Positions 1 to 8,819 of a stretch of DNA of 64,000 bases are shown one piece after another; positions within the stretch are counted from its first letter, which is position 1; every line of letters starts with the position of its first letter. The position numbers and the translations under genes were made by a program. Location: the NCBI GenBank assembly GCA_963701715.1, contig CAVPAX010000004.1:310001-374000 (forward strand), in the 5' to 3' direction. Below the pieces are notes generated by a model, which did no database searches, was not told the DNA's origin, and saw only the letters and a program-made list of their open reading frames with translations. This DNA is from Methylotenera_A sp963701715. GTDB taxonomy: Bacteria; Pseudomonadota; Gammaproteobacteria; Burkholderiales; Methylophilaceae.

Positions 1-1
1 G

Positions 2-172
2 CCTGCACTGATTGGTAAAAATAAAACCCTCGCTGATTCAATCAAAGAGATTCATGAAGTCATTGGTACAGCTGGTTACTTTCTTATAGGTATTCATGTC
101 GCCGCGGCGTTGTATCATCACTATATTAAACGTGATAACACGCTCATTAGAATACTTCCTCACCGAGACTAA
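2..172 (+). CDS. Cytochrome b561, C-terminal fragment (cut by window edge)
   Basis: The reading frame is open from base 2 and ends with TAA at 170-172, giving the last 56 residues of a protein. The end reads HEVIGTAGYFLIGIHVAA, then a His-His-Tyr motif and a short basic tail. This is the last transmembrane helix and heme-ligand region of the cytochrome b561 (CybB) family, membrane b-type cytochromes that take electrons from quinol. The 5' part lies outside the window. If the tRNA half at 370-415 marks an island end, this gene lies on the island side. Confidence 0.8.
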   Translation, partial: PALIGKNKTLADSIKEIHEVIGTAGYFLIGIHVAAALYHHYIKRDNTLIRILPHRD

Positions 173-369
173 TTTGAAGTTTGGTTCATTACTTATTATT
201 TTGAACTTGCGAATGTCAGCAGTGGGGTCAGGAGTAAACATTGAACGTAGCAAATTTGTAGCTTCGCTAGACTATTTAGTATGTTATTCGGACTTCGTGA
301 GACTGCAAATCAGTTTGGCAGGATTTGCGAGGCATTGATTAAATTGATAAATTTTGTTACCAAACCCCC

Positions 370-415
370 GCTACGAACCAAGGGGTCAGGAGTTCGAATC
401 TCTTCGGGCGCGCCA
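370..415 (+). other. Displaced 3' half of tRNA-Arg(ACG), probable att site
   Basis: From 371 the sequence reads as an anticodon loop CTACGAA (anticodon ACG), the 3' side of the anticodon stem CCAAG, a variable loop, a T arm with loop TTCGAAT, the acceptor 3' strand CGGGCGC, a discriminator and CCA. The 5' half is missing: the bases before the loop cannot pair with CCAAG. Tyrosine-recombinase islands commonly cross over between the anticodon loop and the 3' end of a tRNA gene and leave exactly such a half behind. The terminator-like hairpin at 421-458 would be the original one of the tRNA gene, so the inserted element should lie to the left of this site. Confidence 0.75.
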
Positions 416-420
416 AATAA

Positions 421-458
421 AACAAGGGGTTAGCTTAACGGCCAACCCCTTTTGTTTT
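421..458 (+). terminator. Rho-independent terminator after the tRNA-Arg half
   Basis: AACAAGGGGTT (421-431) pairs with AACCCC plus a T-rich segment (444-456), with loop AGCTTAACGGCC, and a run rich in T follows. It sits 5 nt after the CCA end of the tRNA remnant. Confidence 0.7.
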
Positions 459-607
459 GTTTGTGGTACCTATTTGCTACCTCGAAAAATCTACTCAATG
501 CATTTTTCTGCCCTAGCGGCTAACAGTTAATACAATTATTGCCAATAATCCATTTTGCTTATTTTCTCCTAAAGATATTTAATTTACACTTATGTGTTGC
601 AGCTCTA

Positions 608-1006
608 TTAAGCGTTTTTTAAATAATTACGCCAACCACCAAAATGAGATATATCAACTGCATCTAGAGTCGCATATGATTCACACACAAAACCTTGCAC
701 AAGTCTAAGATCTCTTAATTTTATAGTGCCAAAACTCAATGGGGCAGGTACGCTTGCGACAAATTTTCCGTAATTTTCTATTGGTAATCGCCAAATCTCC
801 AAATCCACCGCACTGCCATTTTCTAGCACGCGCAGCAAACCTGGACGTGGGGGCTCAAAGCAATTTAGGGCAAACAATTTGTAGTCTGGTGAAGTTTTTG
901 TCACTTCTACAAATTCCCCACCAAGCACGGCTAATTGTGAGTTTAGCGGCAAGCCTCGCATATGCGCTCCACAAACAGCGACTTTAATCATGTGTGCATT
1001 AGTCAT
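608..1006 (-). CDS. atzF: Allophanate hydrolase C-terminal domain, in a separate frame
   Basis: This 132-residue product (VAVCGAHMRGLPLN near the start, then SPDYKLFALNCFEPPRPGLLR) matches the small C-terminal domain of allophanate hydrolase (AtzF/DUR1 type), which has a gamma-glutamylcyclotransferase-like fold. In AtzF it supports decarboxylation after the amidase domain releases ammonia from allophanate. Its ATG overlaps the amidase stop by 8 nt (999-1006). A run of five A in the coding strand (1006-1010) lies at the junction, and one A fewer would join both parts into one protein of about 575 residues, the usual length. It is therefore either a translationally coupled split gene or a one-base frameshift. 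Confidence 0.8.
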   Translation of the reverse strand: MTNAHMIKVAVCGAHMRGLPLNSQLAVLGGEFVEVTKTSPDYKLFALNCFEPPRPGLLRVLENGSAVDLEIWRLPIENYGKFVASVPAPLSFGTIKLRDLRLVQGFVCESYATLDAVDISHFGGWRNYLKNA

Positions 1007-2336
1007 TTTTATCTTCTATGCGTTGAGTTAAATTGAGCAGTGCAGCATCACTAAATGCAGGCGCACAAACGGTAATTCCAAATGGCAAACCATTGCCCTG
1101 CAAGCCAATAGGGACAGCACTTGCAGCCATGTCCAATAAATTCATGAAATTAGTGTAATAACCCAAATTAGTATTAGTTTGAATTGGGTTAGCTTCAACT
1201 TCTGCAATGGTATAAATCGTACCGGCAGTAGGCGTTATGATTACATCAACGTCATGCAAAACTGCCTCAGCCTTTCGTTGCAGCACTTTAAGCTTATAAA
1301 GTGCTTCATATGTATCGGCCGAACTGAATTTGGCTGCATTGCCAATAATTTGTTTAGTGACTGGTAGAATAGCCTCTGGTTTTGAATCAAAAAACTTACG
1401 GATAGCCGCATAGCGTTCCGCCACCCATGGCCCTTCATAGAGTAGGCGTGCAGTTTCTAAAAATGGTGAAAAATCAATTTCAACGGCCTGACCACCGATA
1501 CTTTCTATTTTTTTAATCGCTCGTTGAAATAATTGTGGTGTTTCAAGGTTGCCAAAAAATTCGAGCTGCTCTGGCTTAGGCACACCAAAGACAAAGTGAT
1601 TTCCCAAGTTGGGCATTGTATTCATAGGGGCTGGTCGAGAATATGCATCTTCAGCATCAAAGCCCTGAGCACTTTCCAGAACTGTTGCTGCATCTTGTGT
1701 GGTTAGGGCGAATATTGAAACACAATCGAGCGTACGACAGGCAGGAACAACGCCATGCGTACTAAGCAGACCACATGTAGGTTTGTGCCCAACCAGATTA
1801 TTAAATGCTGCAGGCACTCGTCCTGAGCCCGCTGTATCCGTACCCAAGCTAAAGCTCGCTAAACCTAATGCAACAGAAACAGCTGATCCAGCACTGGAAC
1901 CGCCGGAAATATAGTCGGGATTGATGCTGTTTTTGCATGCTCCATAAGGTGATCTTGCTCCTACTAGACCTGTAGCAAACTGATCCAAATTGGTTTTACC
2001 AATAGGAATAGCACCGGCATCTATCAGTTTCCGCACTACCGTGGCTGATTTTTCTGGTGTGTAAGCATATTCAGGACAAGCCGCCGTTGTAGGTATACCT
2101 GCAAGATCAATGTTGTCTTTAATTGCAAATGGCACACCATATAAAGGTAAATCAGCAATGATCCGTCCTTCAAGATTTTTGGCATATGCCAGCATCTCTT
2201 CTAATCGTAAGCGCCGTATCCAAATATGGTAGCTATCCTCGTTACCGATTTCTTTATCCAACTTTTTTACCAAATCAGCGGGGGTGAGCGCGCCCGAAAG
2301 ATACATACTGCGCAGATGTGAAATTTGTAAATTCAT
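999..2336 (-). CDS. atzF: Allophanate hydrolase, amidase domain
   Basis: This 445-residue amidase-signature enzyme should hydrolyse allophanate to ammonia and CO2, the last step of ATP-dependent urea or guanidine breakdown. The glycine/serine-rich signature is present (SGGSSAGSAVSVALG, then GTDTAGSGRVPAA), carrying the catalytic serines. An upstream lysine lies in VPFAIKDNIDLAG, completing a Ser-cisSer-Lys triad. It starts 6 nt after the carboxylase stop, so the two are one operon. The product ends before the usual C-terminal domain, which is encoded in the next frame at 608-1006. Confidence 0.9.
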   Translation of the reverse strand: MNLQISHLRSMYLSGALTPADLVKKLDKEIGNEDSYHIWIRRLRLEEMLAYAKNLEGRIIADLPLYGVPFAIKDNIDLAGIPTTAACPEYAYTPEKSATVVRKLIDAGAIPIGKTNLDQFATGLVGARSPYGACKNSINPDYISGGSSAGSAVSVALGLASFSLGTDTAGSGRVPAAFNNLVGHKPTCGLLSTHGVVPACRTLDCVSIFALTTQDAATVLESAQGFDAEDAYSRPAPMNTMPNLGNHFVFGVPKPEQLEFFGNLETPQLFQRAIKKIESIGGQAVEIDFSPFLETARLLYEGPWVAERYAAIRKFFDSKPEAILPVTKQIIGNAAKFSSADTYEALYKLKVLQRKAEAVLHDVDVIITPTAGTIYTIAEVEANPIQTNTNLGYYTNFMNLLDMAASAVPIGLQGNGLPFGITVCAPAFSDAALLNLTQRIEDKND

Positions 2337-2342
2337 TATGAA

Positions 2343-5300
2343 TTAATCCTCCAGGATGACCAATAGACTCTGGCCTGCAGAGACCGGCATGCCTTCATTG
2401 CATAAAATCTTTGTTACTTTTCCAGCACATGTAGCTGTCACTGAAATTTCCATTTTCATGGATTCAACAATTGCCACTTCGTCACCTTCCTTCACACTGT
2501 CACCTTCTTTTAATTTAATTTGCCATAGATTGCCTGCTACATGTGAGGCGAAAGTCCTGCTGCCTGCTGGTATATCTAATATGTCATCCAAACTTATAGA
2601 ATCGATTTCATTACTGTAATTAGCCTGACCTGTCGCTATCCAGCGCTCACGTTCAGCATCAAAAGCGCTTTGTTGTTTGCTTTTAAAAGCAGCAATCGAA
2701 TCGGCTTCGTCATTTAAAAACTGGTTGTAGTCTTTTAAACGAAAAGTCTGCTCTTCAGTATCCAAGCAAAATTTTCCATGCGGGAAATCTGCCCGCATTT
2801 GCAACAACTCCTCTGCGCTTACCGGATAAAAACGAATCTGATCAAAAAATCTTAGCAGCCATGGTTTGCCATCCTTGAAGTCAGCTGTCTGATTCCATCG
2901 ATTCCACATCTGGATTGTGCGGCCAACAAACTGATAACCTCCCGGGCCTTCCATACCATACACACACATGTAAGCTCCGCCGATGCCAACAGCATTTTCA
3001 GGCGTCCAAGTACGTGCAGGATTGTATTTTGTAGTCACTAAACGGTGACGTGGATCCACTGGAGTTGCCACCGGAGCCCCAAGATAAACGTCACCTAAGC
3101 CCAATGTTAAATAGCTTGCACCAAAAACAATTTTTTTAACTTCTTCAATACTGTCCAGCCCGTTTATGCGGCGAATAAACTCGATATTGCTCGGACACCA
3201 TGGCGCATCTTTGCGTACGGACTGCATATATTTTTCTATTGCCAATTGGGTGGCTGCGTCATCCCAGGATAGGGGCAGATGTATGATACGTGTAGGTACT
3301 TCCATTTCGTCGATGCTAGGTAATTCAGATTCTCCTTGCTGCAGAATCTGGATTAGTCGATTAACCGGTAGTATCAGGCTTTCAAAATGCACCTGTAGGG
3401 AACGTATGCCAGGCGTGAGGTCAATAATGCCCTTGATATTTTGGCTTTCCAGCCACTGCATCAGTGCATGCACACGAAAGCGTAGATTAAGGTCCAGTAT
3501 AAGCTCACCATATTCGACCAGCAGGTATTTGTCACCAGATTGACGATAAACTACTTTTATCTGATCGGGAGTTTCTAATATTTCAGTCAGAATGGGACTG
3601 TGATTTGTCATGCTGCTTGTAACAAGCTGAATCCCCGTCCCATTGAGGTTGGCAATGATTGCGTTCTGCCTTATTTCATAAGCATTGGCATATTCTTGCG
3701 TTACCTTGATGAAACGGACTTTATCGCCCGCTTTAAGTTGCCCCATTTTCCATAGTTCAGCCTGTATGATGGTTGCAGGGCAAACAAAGCCTCCCAGGCT
3801 TGGTCCGTCAGGACCTAATATAACAGGCATATCCCCAGTAAAATCAATGGCGCCAATAGCATATGCATTATCGTGAATATTAGAGGGGTGCAAACCTGCC
3901 TCTCCTCCATCTTTCCGCGCCCATTGTGGTTTAGGGCCAATGAGTCTCACTCCGGTTGTATTGGAGTTGTAATGCACTTCCCAGTCGGTATTGAAGAACA
4001 TTTCAATATCATTGTCAGCAAAGAAATCAGGTGCTCCATGCGGGCCATATAACACACCAATAACCCAATGATTGCTATAAGTTGGCTGTAATTCATAAGG
4101 AAGCAATTGCGCAATGTAAGCGTGTTTCACCTGTCTAGTGATGTGCAGCACATCACCTACTCTTAACGTTCTGCCACCATGCCCGCCGAACTGACCTAGC
4201 GTAAAGGTGGATTTGCTTCCAAGATAATCTGGCACATCAAAACCACCCTGCACTGCCAGATAAGCACGGCAGCCGGCGCCTGTAATCTTGCCCAGTTTTA
4301 GAATGCTGCCTGCTTTAATGAGGTGCGACTGCCACATGGCAATTGGCAGATCATTTAACATGACTTCAATAGGTGCACCAGTAATAGCGATTACAGCATC
4401 TGTATTGAATTTTAGTTTAGGGCCGATAAGTGTGACTTCTAACCCAGCCAACCCTTCTTCATTTTCAACCAGTTTATTCGCAAAACGAAAAGCCAGGTGA
4501 TCCATAGGCCCGGAAGGAGGAACACCTACTGCCCAGTAGCCAATTCGACCAGGATAATCCTGAATAGTCGTCATGACACCGCCATCTTGCACATCAATGG
4601 TATGCGGCTTATATTCAAAACTATTGAGGTATCGTGTAATTTGCTTGCCGGCCGGAAACACATTGTCTGACAAAACTTGGCGGATATATTCCAAATTGGT
4701 TTCAATGCCGCTTAATCTTGTTTTATCTAATGCAATGCGCATCTTAGCCACTGCGCTATCTCGATCTGAAGCATGCACCAGCACCTTCGCAATCAGGGGA
4801 TCATAGAATGGCGAAACCTCGCTGCCCGTTTCTACCCATGTATCGTTCCGTGCTATAGAAGAAAATTTGACCTCCGTCAGTGCGCCGCTAGAAGGCTGAA
4901 AGTTTTTGTTAGGATCTTCCGCATACAATCGCACTTGAATTGCGTGACCTTTTGGTTGGTGGTTATACCCATCTAAAACATCAAATCCGCCTGAAGCGAC
5001 GCGAATCATCCACTCGACCAAATCCACACCGGTTACCAGTTCGGTGACGCCATGCTCAACCTGTAATCTGGTATTAACTTCTAAAAAGTAAAATTGCTCG
5101 GTGGTATTGTCATAGACAAACTCCACAGTGCCTGCCGAGCGGTAATGCAAAGCGCTACCCAGCTTAACCGCTGTTGCGCAAAGTGCCTGTCTAACATCTT
5201 CTGAGATATGTGGTGCAGGCGATTCTTCTATCACTTTTTGATTACGGCGCTGTACCGAACAATCACGCTCGCCCAGCGCAACCACCTTGCCTAATCCGTC

Positions 5301-5942
5301 ACCAAAAATTTGTACCTCAATATGACGCGCTGCCTGTACATATTTTTCTAAATAGATACCTGTTTCTTTGAAATTTGCACGGGATAGGCGCTGTACAGAC
5401 TCAAATGCAGCACCAAGCTCATCTGCTCCCCAAATAAGCTGCATCCCGATTCCGCCGCCGCCTGCCGTGCTTTTCAGCATCAATGGGTACCCGATTTTTG
5501 TCGCTTGAATGCTTGCATCATATACATCAGCAAGCAAACCAGAGCCCGGTAGTAATGGCACATCATTTTTTTTTGCTAGTTCACGCGCAGTATGCTTCAG
5601 CCCGAAATCACGCATCTGCTTGGGTGTTGGGCCAATAAAAGCGATACCGGCCGCCTCGCATGCCTCTGCAAAATCTGCATTCTCAGAAAGAAAGCCGTAA
5701 CCCGGGTGTATCGCTTCAGCACATGTATCAATGGCGGCCTGCAGAATTTTATCTGTATTGAGATAACTCTCGGTCGCTGGAGCTGGACCGATATATACTG
5801 CCTCGTCTGCATCCAGCACATGGCGGGCACCTGCATCAGCTTCTGAATAAACTGCCACCGACTGAATACCCATCTTTTTTAATGTACGAATCACTCGGCA
5901 GGCGATTTCACCACGATTAGCAATTAAAACTTTCTTAAACAT
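2343..5942 (-). CDS. Urea/guanidine carboxylase, biotin-dependent
   Basis: A single open frame of 1199 residues, the full length of bacterial urea carboxylase. Domain order: biotin carboxylase (about 1-450, with glycine-rich ATP loop AGGGGIGM), the KipA/AHS2-like half (from about 455), the KipI/AHS1-like half (about 790-900), the rest of the carboxyltransferase region, and a C-terminal biotinyl domain with ESMKM (biotinyl lysine about 1163). It carboxylates the substrate with ATP and bicarbonate. Family members behind a ykkC riboswitch and next to DUF1989 genes have been shown to prefer guanidine, forming carboxyguanidine. The riboswitch at 12.6 kb makes guanidine the likely substrate here. 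No frameshift is seen over 3.6 kb, unlike its neighbours. Confidence 0.9.
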   Translation of the reverse strand: MFKKVLIANRGEIACRVIRTLKKMGIQSVAVYSEADAGARHVLDADEAVYIGPAPATESYLNTDKILQAAIDTCAEAIHPGYGFLSENADFAEACEAAGIAFIGPTPKQMRDFGLKHTARELAKKNDVPLLPGSGLLADVYDASIQATKIGYPLMLKSTAGGGGIGMQLIWGADELGAAFESVQRLSRANFKETGIYLEKYVQAARHIEVQIFGDGLGKVVALGERDCSVQRRNQKVIEESPAPHISEDVRQALCATAVKLGSALHYRSAGTVEFVYDNTTEQFYFLEVNTRLQVEHGVTELVTGVDLVEWMIRVASGGFDVLDGYNHQPKGHAIQVRLYAEDPNKNFQPSSGALTEVKFSSIARNDTWVETGSEVSPFYDPLIAKVLVHASDRDSAVAKMRIALDKTRLSGIETNLEYIRQVLSDNVFPAGKQITRYLNSFEYKPHTIDVQDGGVMTTIQDYPGRIGYWAVGVPPSGPMDHLAFRFANKLVENEEGLAGLEVTLIGPKLKFNTDAVIAITGAPIEVMLNDLPIAMWQSHLIKAGSILKLGKITGAGCRAYLAVQGGFDVPDYLGSKSTFTLGQFGGHGGRTLRVGDVLHITRQVKHAYIAQLLPYELQPTYSNHWVIGVLYGPHGAPDFFADNDIEMFFNTDWEVHYNSNTTGVRLIGPKPQWARKDGGEAGLHPSNIHDNAYAIGAIDFTGDMPVILGPDGPSLGGFVCPATIIQAELWKMGQLKAGDKVRFIKVTQEYANAYEIRQNAIIANLNGTGIQLVTSSMTNHSPILTEILETPDQIKVVYRQSGDKYLLVEYGELILDLNLRFRVHALMQWLESQNIKGIIDLTPGIRSLQVHFESLILPVNRLIQILQQGESELPSIDEMEVPTRIIHLPLSWDDAATQLAIEKYMQSVRKDAPWCPSNIEFIRRINGLDSIEEVKKIVFGASYLTLGLGDVYLGAPVATPVDPRHRLVTTKYNPARTWTPENAVGIGGAYMCVYGMEGPGGYQFVGRTIQMWNRWNQTADFKDGKPWLLRFFDQIRFYPVSAEELLQMRADFPHGKFCLDTEEQTFRLKDYNQFLNDEADSIAAFKSKQQSAFDAERERWIATGQANYSNEIDSISLDDILDIPAGSRTFASHVAGNLWQIKLKEGDSVKEGDEVAIVESMKMEISVTATCAGKVTKILCNEGMPVSAGQSLLVILED

Positions 5943-6019
5943 TTCAACCTCTTGTACGGGTCGTCCCGCATCACATTTACGCCAACAGGCCGTCCTGGTG
6001 GGTTCTATCTAGCTCATGC

Positions 6020-6678
6020 TCAAGCATTCCAAACTAATAGCCTGATTGGAGTTGGGTTGTAGGCATTACAGGGGTTATTTAGTTGCGGGCAGTTAGAAAT
6101 TAACACCACCACATCCATTTCTGCCCGCATTTCTACATATTTCCCCGCGCCAGAAATCCCGTCTGCAAAACTTAAGTCACCTTCTGGAGTGACTGGCACA
6201 TTCATAAAAAAGTTGATATTGGCGGTAATATCACGCTTGCTCATATTGCGGTGCATTGCACATCCGCAGTGATTAAGTGCATGCATAAAGCTATCGCGGC
6301 AACTGTGCATAGGGCGTTTATCAAGATCATAGCGCACGGTATTGCTTTCTGCCGCACATGCGCCACCCAAAGTGTCGTGGCGGCCACAAGTGTCGGCAAT
6401 AATTGTCAGCATAGGGTTGCCATCGCTAGAATACAAAACTGAACCCGTAGTGAGGTAGAGCTTGGCTTGGCGTGCAATGGTATCCACCGCACTATAACGT
6501 TCTTCAGGATTAACCGCGCTGTAAAACAGGGTATCTACCGCTTGGTTGCCTTCCAGATCCAATATACGAAAGACTTGCCCTTTTTTAACTTCTGCCATCC
6601 ATGGGTCACCCGCGTTACAAACTTCGCTCCAACACAGCGTCTTTAGGGTCTACGTTTGCTTTCAGTTAAAGTGCTCAT
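6020..6678 (-). pseudogene. DUF1989 protein (urea carboxylase-associated protein 2), frameshifted 5' end
   Basis: The frame from 6598 encodes a DUF1989 protein (LDLEGNQAVDTLFYSA; CGRHDTLGGAC; NINFFMNVPV; SNCPQLNNPCNAYNPTP). Two related DUF1989 proteins together form carboxyguanidine deiminase, turning carboxyguanidine into allophanate and ammonia. The natural ATG is probably at 6678 (MSTLTESK), 2 nt after the stop of the partner gene. To reach the main frame, two 1-nt shifts are needed, near 6646 and near 6624. Between them the text DAVLER is in frame and family-like. The conserved catalytic core is intact, so a short form starting at 6598 could still be made if these are not sequencing errors. 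Confidence 0.8.
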
Positions 6679-6680
6679 AT

Positions 6681-7411
6681 TCATATATAATATCTTTCAG
6701 TATTCACAAAGCCACGGCCATTTTGCGCGCAAGCATTGCGGCAAAGATCATCTGCGCTTGCTTGCTCAGCATGCCAGGCAGCTGATTTTGATATCAGCTG
6801 GTTCGTAAGCTGGCTTGGTATCAAAAGGATGAGGCGCAGCAGATACGACGAGCAACACATTCATATCAAAGCGAACATCAACATAACTGCCAGCTTTGCT
6901 GTTATCCTTGAACAAAACATAAATTGCCAGCTTCATCTGGAATGACTTTGCTAAAAAAGTTGACGTTGGCGACTAAATCGCGTTTCCCTAAACCATATTT
7001 GCAAGTTCACCAACAAGCCATCTTTGCCGTTTTGATACATCGCATTGCGATGCGTTTGAAACGTCGCTTTGCCATATTTGGCCTCTATCATGGCAGCATC
7101 GGTGATACCGCAAATGGTGTCATGCCAGCCTATCTTGTCATCGCAATAATAGAACACATGACGCGCCCCATGTCTGAGTAGCAAACATTGCCCGTGGTCA
7201 GAAAAGCAGTATGTTGTGCTTTTAATGTGTCAGGCATGTTGTAGCGTTCAAGCTTGTCCTTCTGAGTTATAAAACAAGGCTGATAAATTGGCGCCTCCCT
7301 CCATATCCGTGATGCGAAGGGCCATGCCACGGCGAATCAGGCCAGACCAGTGATTGCCGCCAGGAATAGTTTCTTCCCACAAGACATGTTAGGATTAAAT
7401 TGTATTGTCAT
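6681..7411 (-). pseudogene. DUF1989 protein (urea carboxylase-associated protein 1), multiple frameshifts
   Basis: Pieces in all three frames assemble into one DUF1989 protein of about 240 residues: MTIQFNPNMSC, WEETIPGGNHWSGLIRRG, ERYNMPDTLKAQHTAFLTTG, DDKIGWHDTICGITDAAM, KRDLVANVNFFSKV, DVRFDMNVLLVVSAAPHPFD and a tail ending at TGA 6681-6683. At least six 1- or 2-nt shifts are needed (about 7389, 7265, 7141, 7000, 6903, 6780), several in GG or AAA runs. It is the expected partner of the gene at 6020-6678 in carboxyguanidine deiminase. No in-frame stop or lost motif is seen within the segments, so the damage is recent or technical. Confidence 0.8.
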
Positions 7412-7432
7412 ATATTGTCTTGGTTTTACTTG

Positions 7433-8793
7433 TTAGAACATGTGGCTGTAGCGACTGATTTCCCATTGGCTGACGATTGGTGATAGGCTTCCCATTCCTC
7501 AGTTTTATATTTGATAAACTCGTCACTGAGTTCTTTGCCCAGTGTTTTTTCCACCAATGGATCCGTTGCAAAGGCATCAACGGCCTCTTGTAGGGTTTGC
7601 GGTAAAAAACCAATGCCGCGTTTTGTACGTTCTTCTTCTGTCATTTCATATAAATTATCTTCATTTGGTTTACCTGGGTCTAAGCCTTCTTTGATGCCTT
7701 CTAGTCCTGCGGCAAATGCCAAAGTGGCCGCTAAGTATGGGTTTACTGCAGCCATCTGCATTACGTGACTCGCAACGCCCGCCGCCCATCGGCACGCGTA
7801 CAGAGTTGGTGCGGTTATTAGAACCAAAAGAATTAAATACAGGCGCCCAGCTAAAGTAGTTCATCGCACCACGGCGAACCAAGCGTTTGTAACTATTTAC
7901 TGTAGGTGCAAATGTCGCGCACAAGCGCTGGGCCGTGTTTTAGAATACCCGCAATAAATTGGTAACCTAGAGTGGTTAAACCTAAGCCACGCGGGTCATC
8001 TTTAGGATCGCAGGCAAAGAGATTTTTGCCTGTTTTCAGGTCGAAAGTGACATATTGAAATGCGCCCCAGTGCCCGTTTTATCCGCAAACGGTTTGGGCA
8101 TGGTGGTTGCCAGCAAACCTTCTTCTTTGGCGTAATGTTTTGCCATAAACCGGAAGAAAGTAAAACGGTCGCACATTGTCAACGCGTCACTGTAGTTAAA
8201 GTCAAACTCAAATTGGCTATTGCCGTCTTCATGATCAAATGAATATAAATCCCAGCCTAATTCATTGATGGCAGTTACCATTTATCTAACCAATGGAAAT
8301 TATCGATAAACCTCTTACGTCATAACAAGGCTTGGTAAGTTTGTCATCTGGATTAGGCACGCTAAGGCTGCCATCAGCATTTTGTTTCAACAAATAGATT
8401 TCGCACTCAATGCCCAAGATTCATGCCAAAACCCATTTCTGCGGCTTCTGCTAGGACATTTTTAAGCGCGACACGAGTATTAAGCGGGTAAGGTTTACCT
8501 TGAAAGTGGTTATCGGCTGGCATCCAAGCAATTTTGGGTTCCCAAGGTAGTTGAATCACCTGGTCTAAATCTGGAACAGAGTTTAACTCATCATCACTAG
8601 GAGCTTGCCCAAGGCCGTCCAGCGCATAGCCTGTATAGCGTTCAGAACCTGCTGCCATTTGCGGCAGATGGTCTATAGGTACAACTTTGGCTTTAGGAAT
8701 GCCATGAATATCTACATAAGCCCCTATGCAATACTTAACACCTTGCTCTTGCAACATTTGTTGGATTGCTGCAATTTCCTGCTTTGATTTCAT
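7433..8793 (-). pseudogene. Type III glutamine synthetase-like ligase, multiple frameshifts
   Basis: The segments rebuild a glutamine synthetase of about 450 residues of the GlnT/type III class. They include YCIGAYVDIHGIPKAKVVP, IECEIYLL, a DNFHWLDK stretch, ELGWDLYSFDHEDGNSQFEF, KTGTGAHFNMSL, APTVNSYKRLVRRGAMNYFSW and a C-terminus ending at TAA 7433-7435. About seven 1-nt shifts are needed, near 8414 (GGG), 8309 (TTT), 8282 (AAA), 8045 (TTT), 7920, 7752 (GG) and 7476. The family joins glutamate to ammonia or a small amine using ATP. In this operon it would fix the ammonia released from guanidine, or act on an amine-like substrate. It begins 27 nt downstream of the creatininase-family gene. 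Confidence 0.8.
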
Positions 8794-8819
8794 TGTCTAT
8801 TCTCTCTAATGGCTAGATA

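Larger units (their letters stand above)
173..607. other. Non-coding stretch around an integration scar
   Basis: There is no convincing gene between the cytochrome b561 stop and the allophanate hydrolase C-terminal gene. The stretch holds a displaced tRNA-Arg 3' half (370-415) with a terminator hairpin just after it. The 12-mer GGGGTCAGGAGT occurs twice (224-235 and 382-393), the second copy inside the tRNA remnant. The rest (459-607) is AT-rich and shows nothing I recognise. Confidence 0.6.

Noticed and set aside
38..253. Minus-strand open frame of 71 codons over the tRNA-flanking region
   Set aside because: It overlaps the clear cytochrome b561 frame on the other strand and has no recognisable protein features or ribosome site.
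421..458. Hairpin considered as an insertion-sequence terminal repeat
   Set aside because: It is a single G-C stem with a T-rich tail directly after a tRNA 3' end, which fits a terminator; no second copy or transposase was seen.
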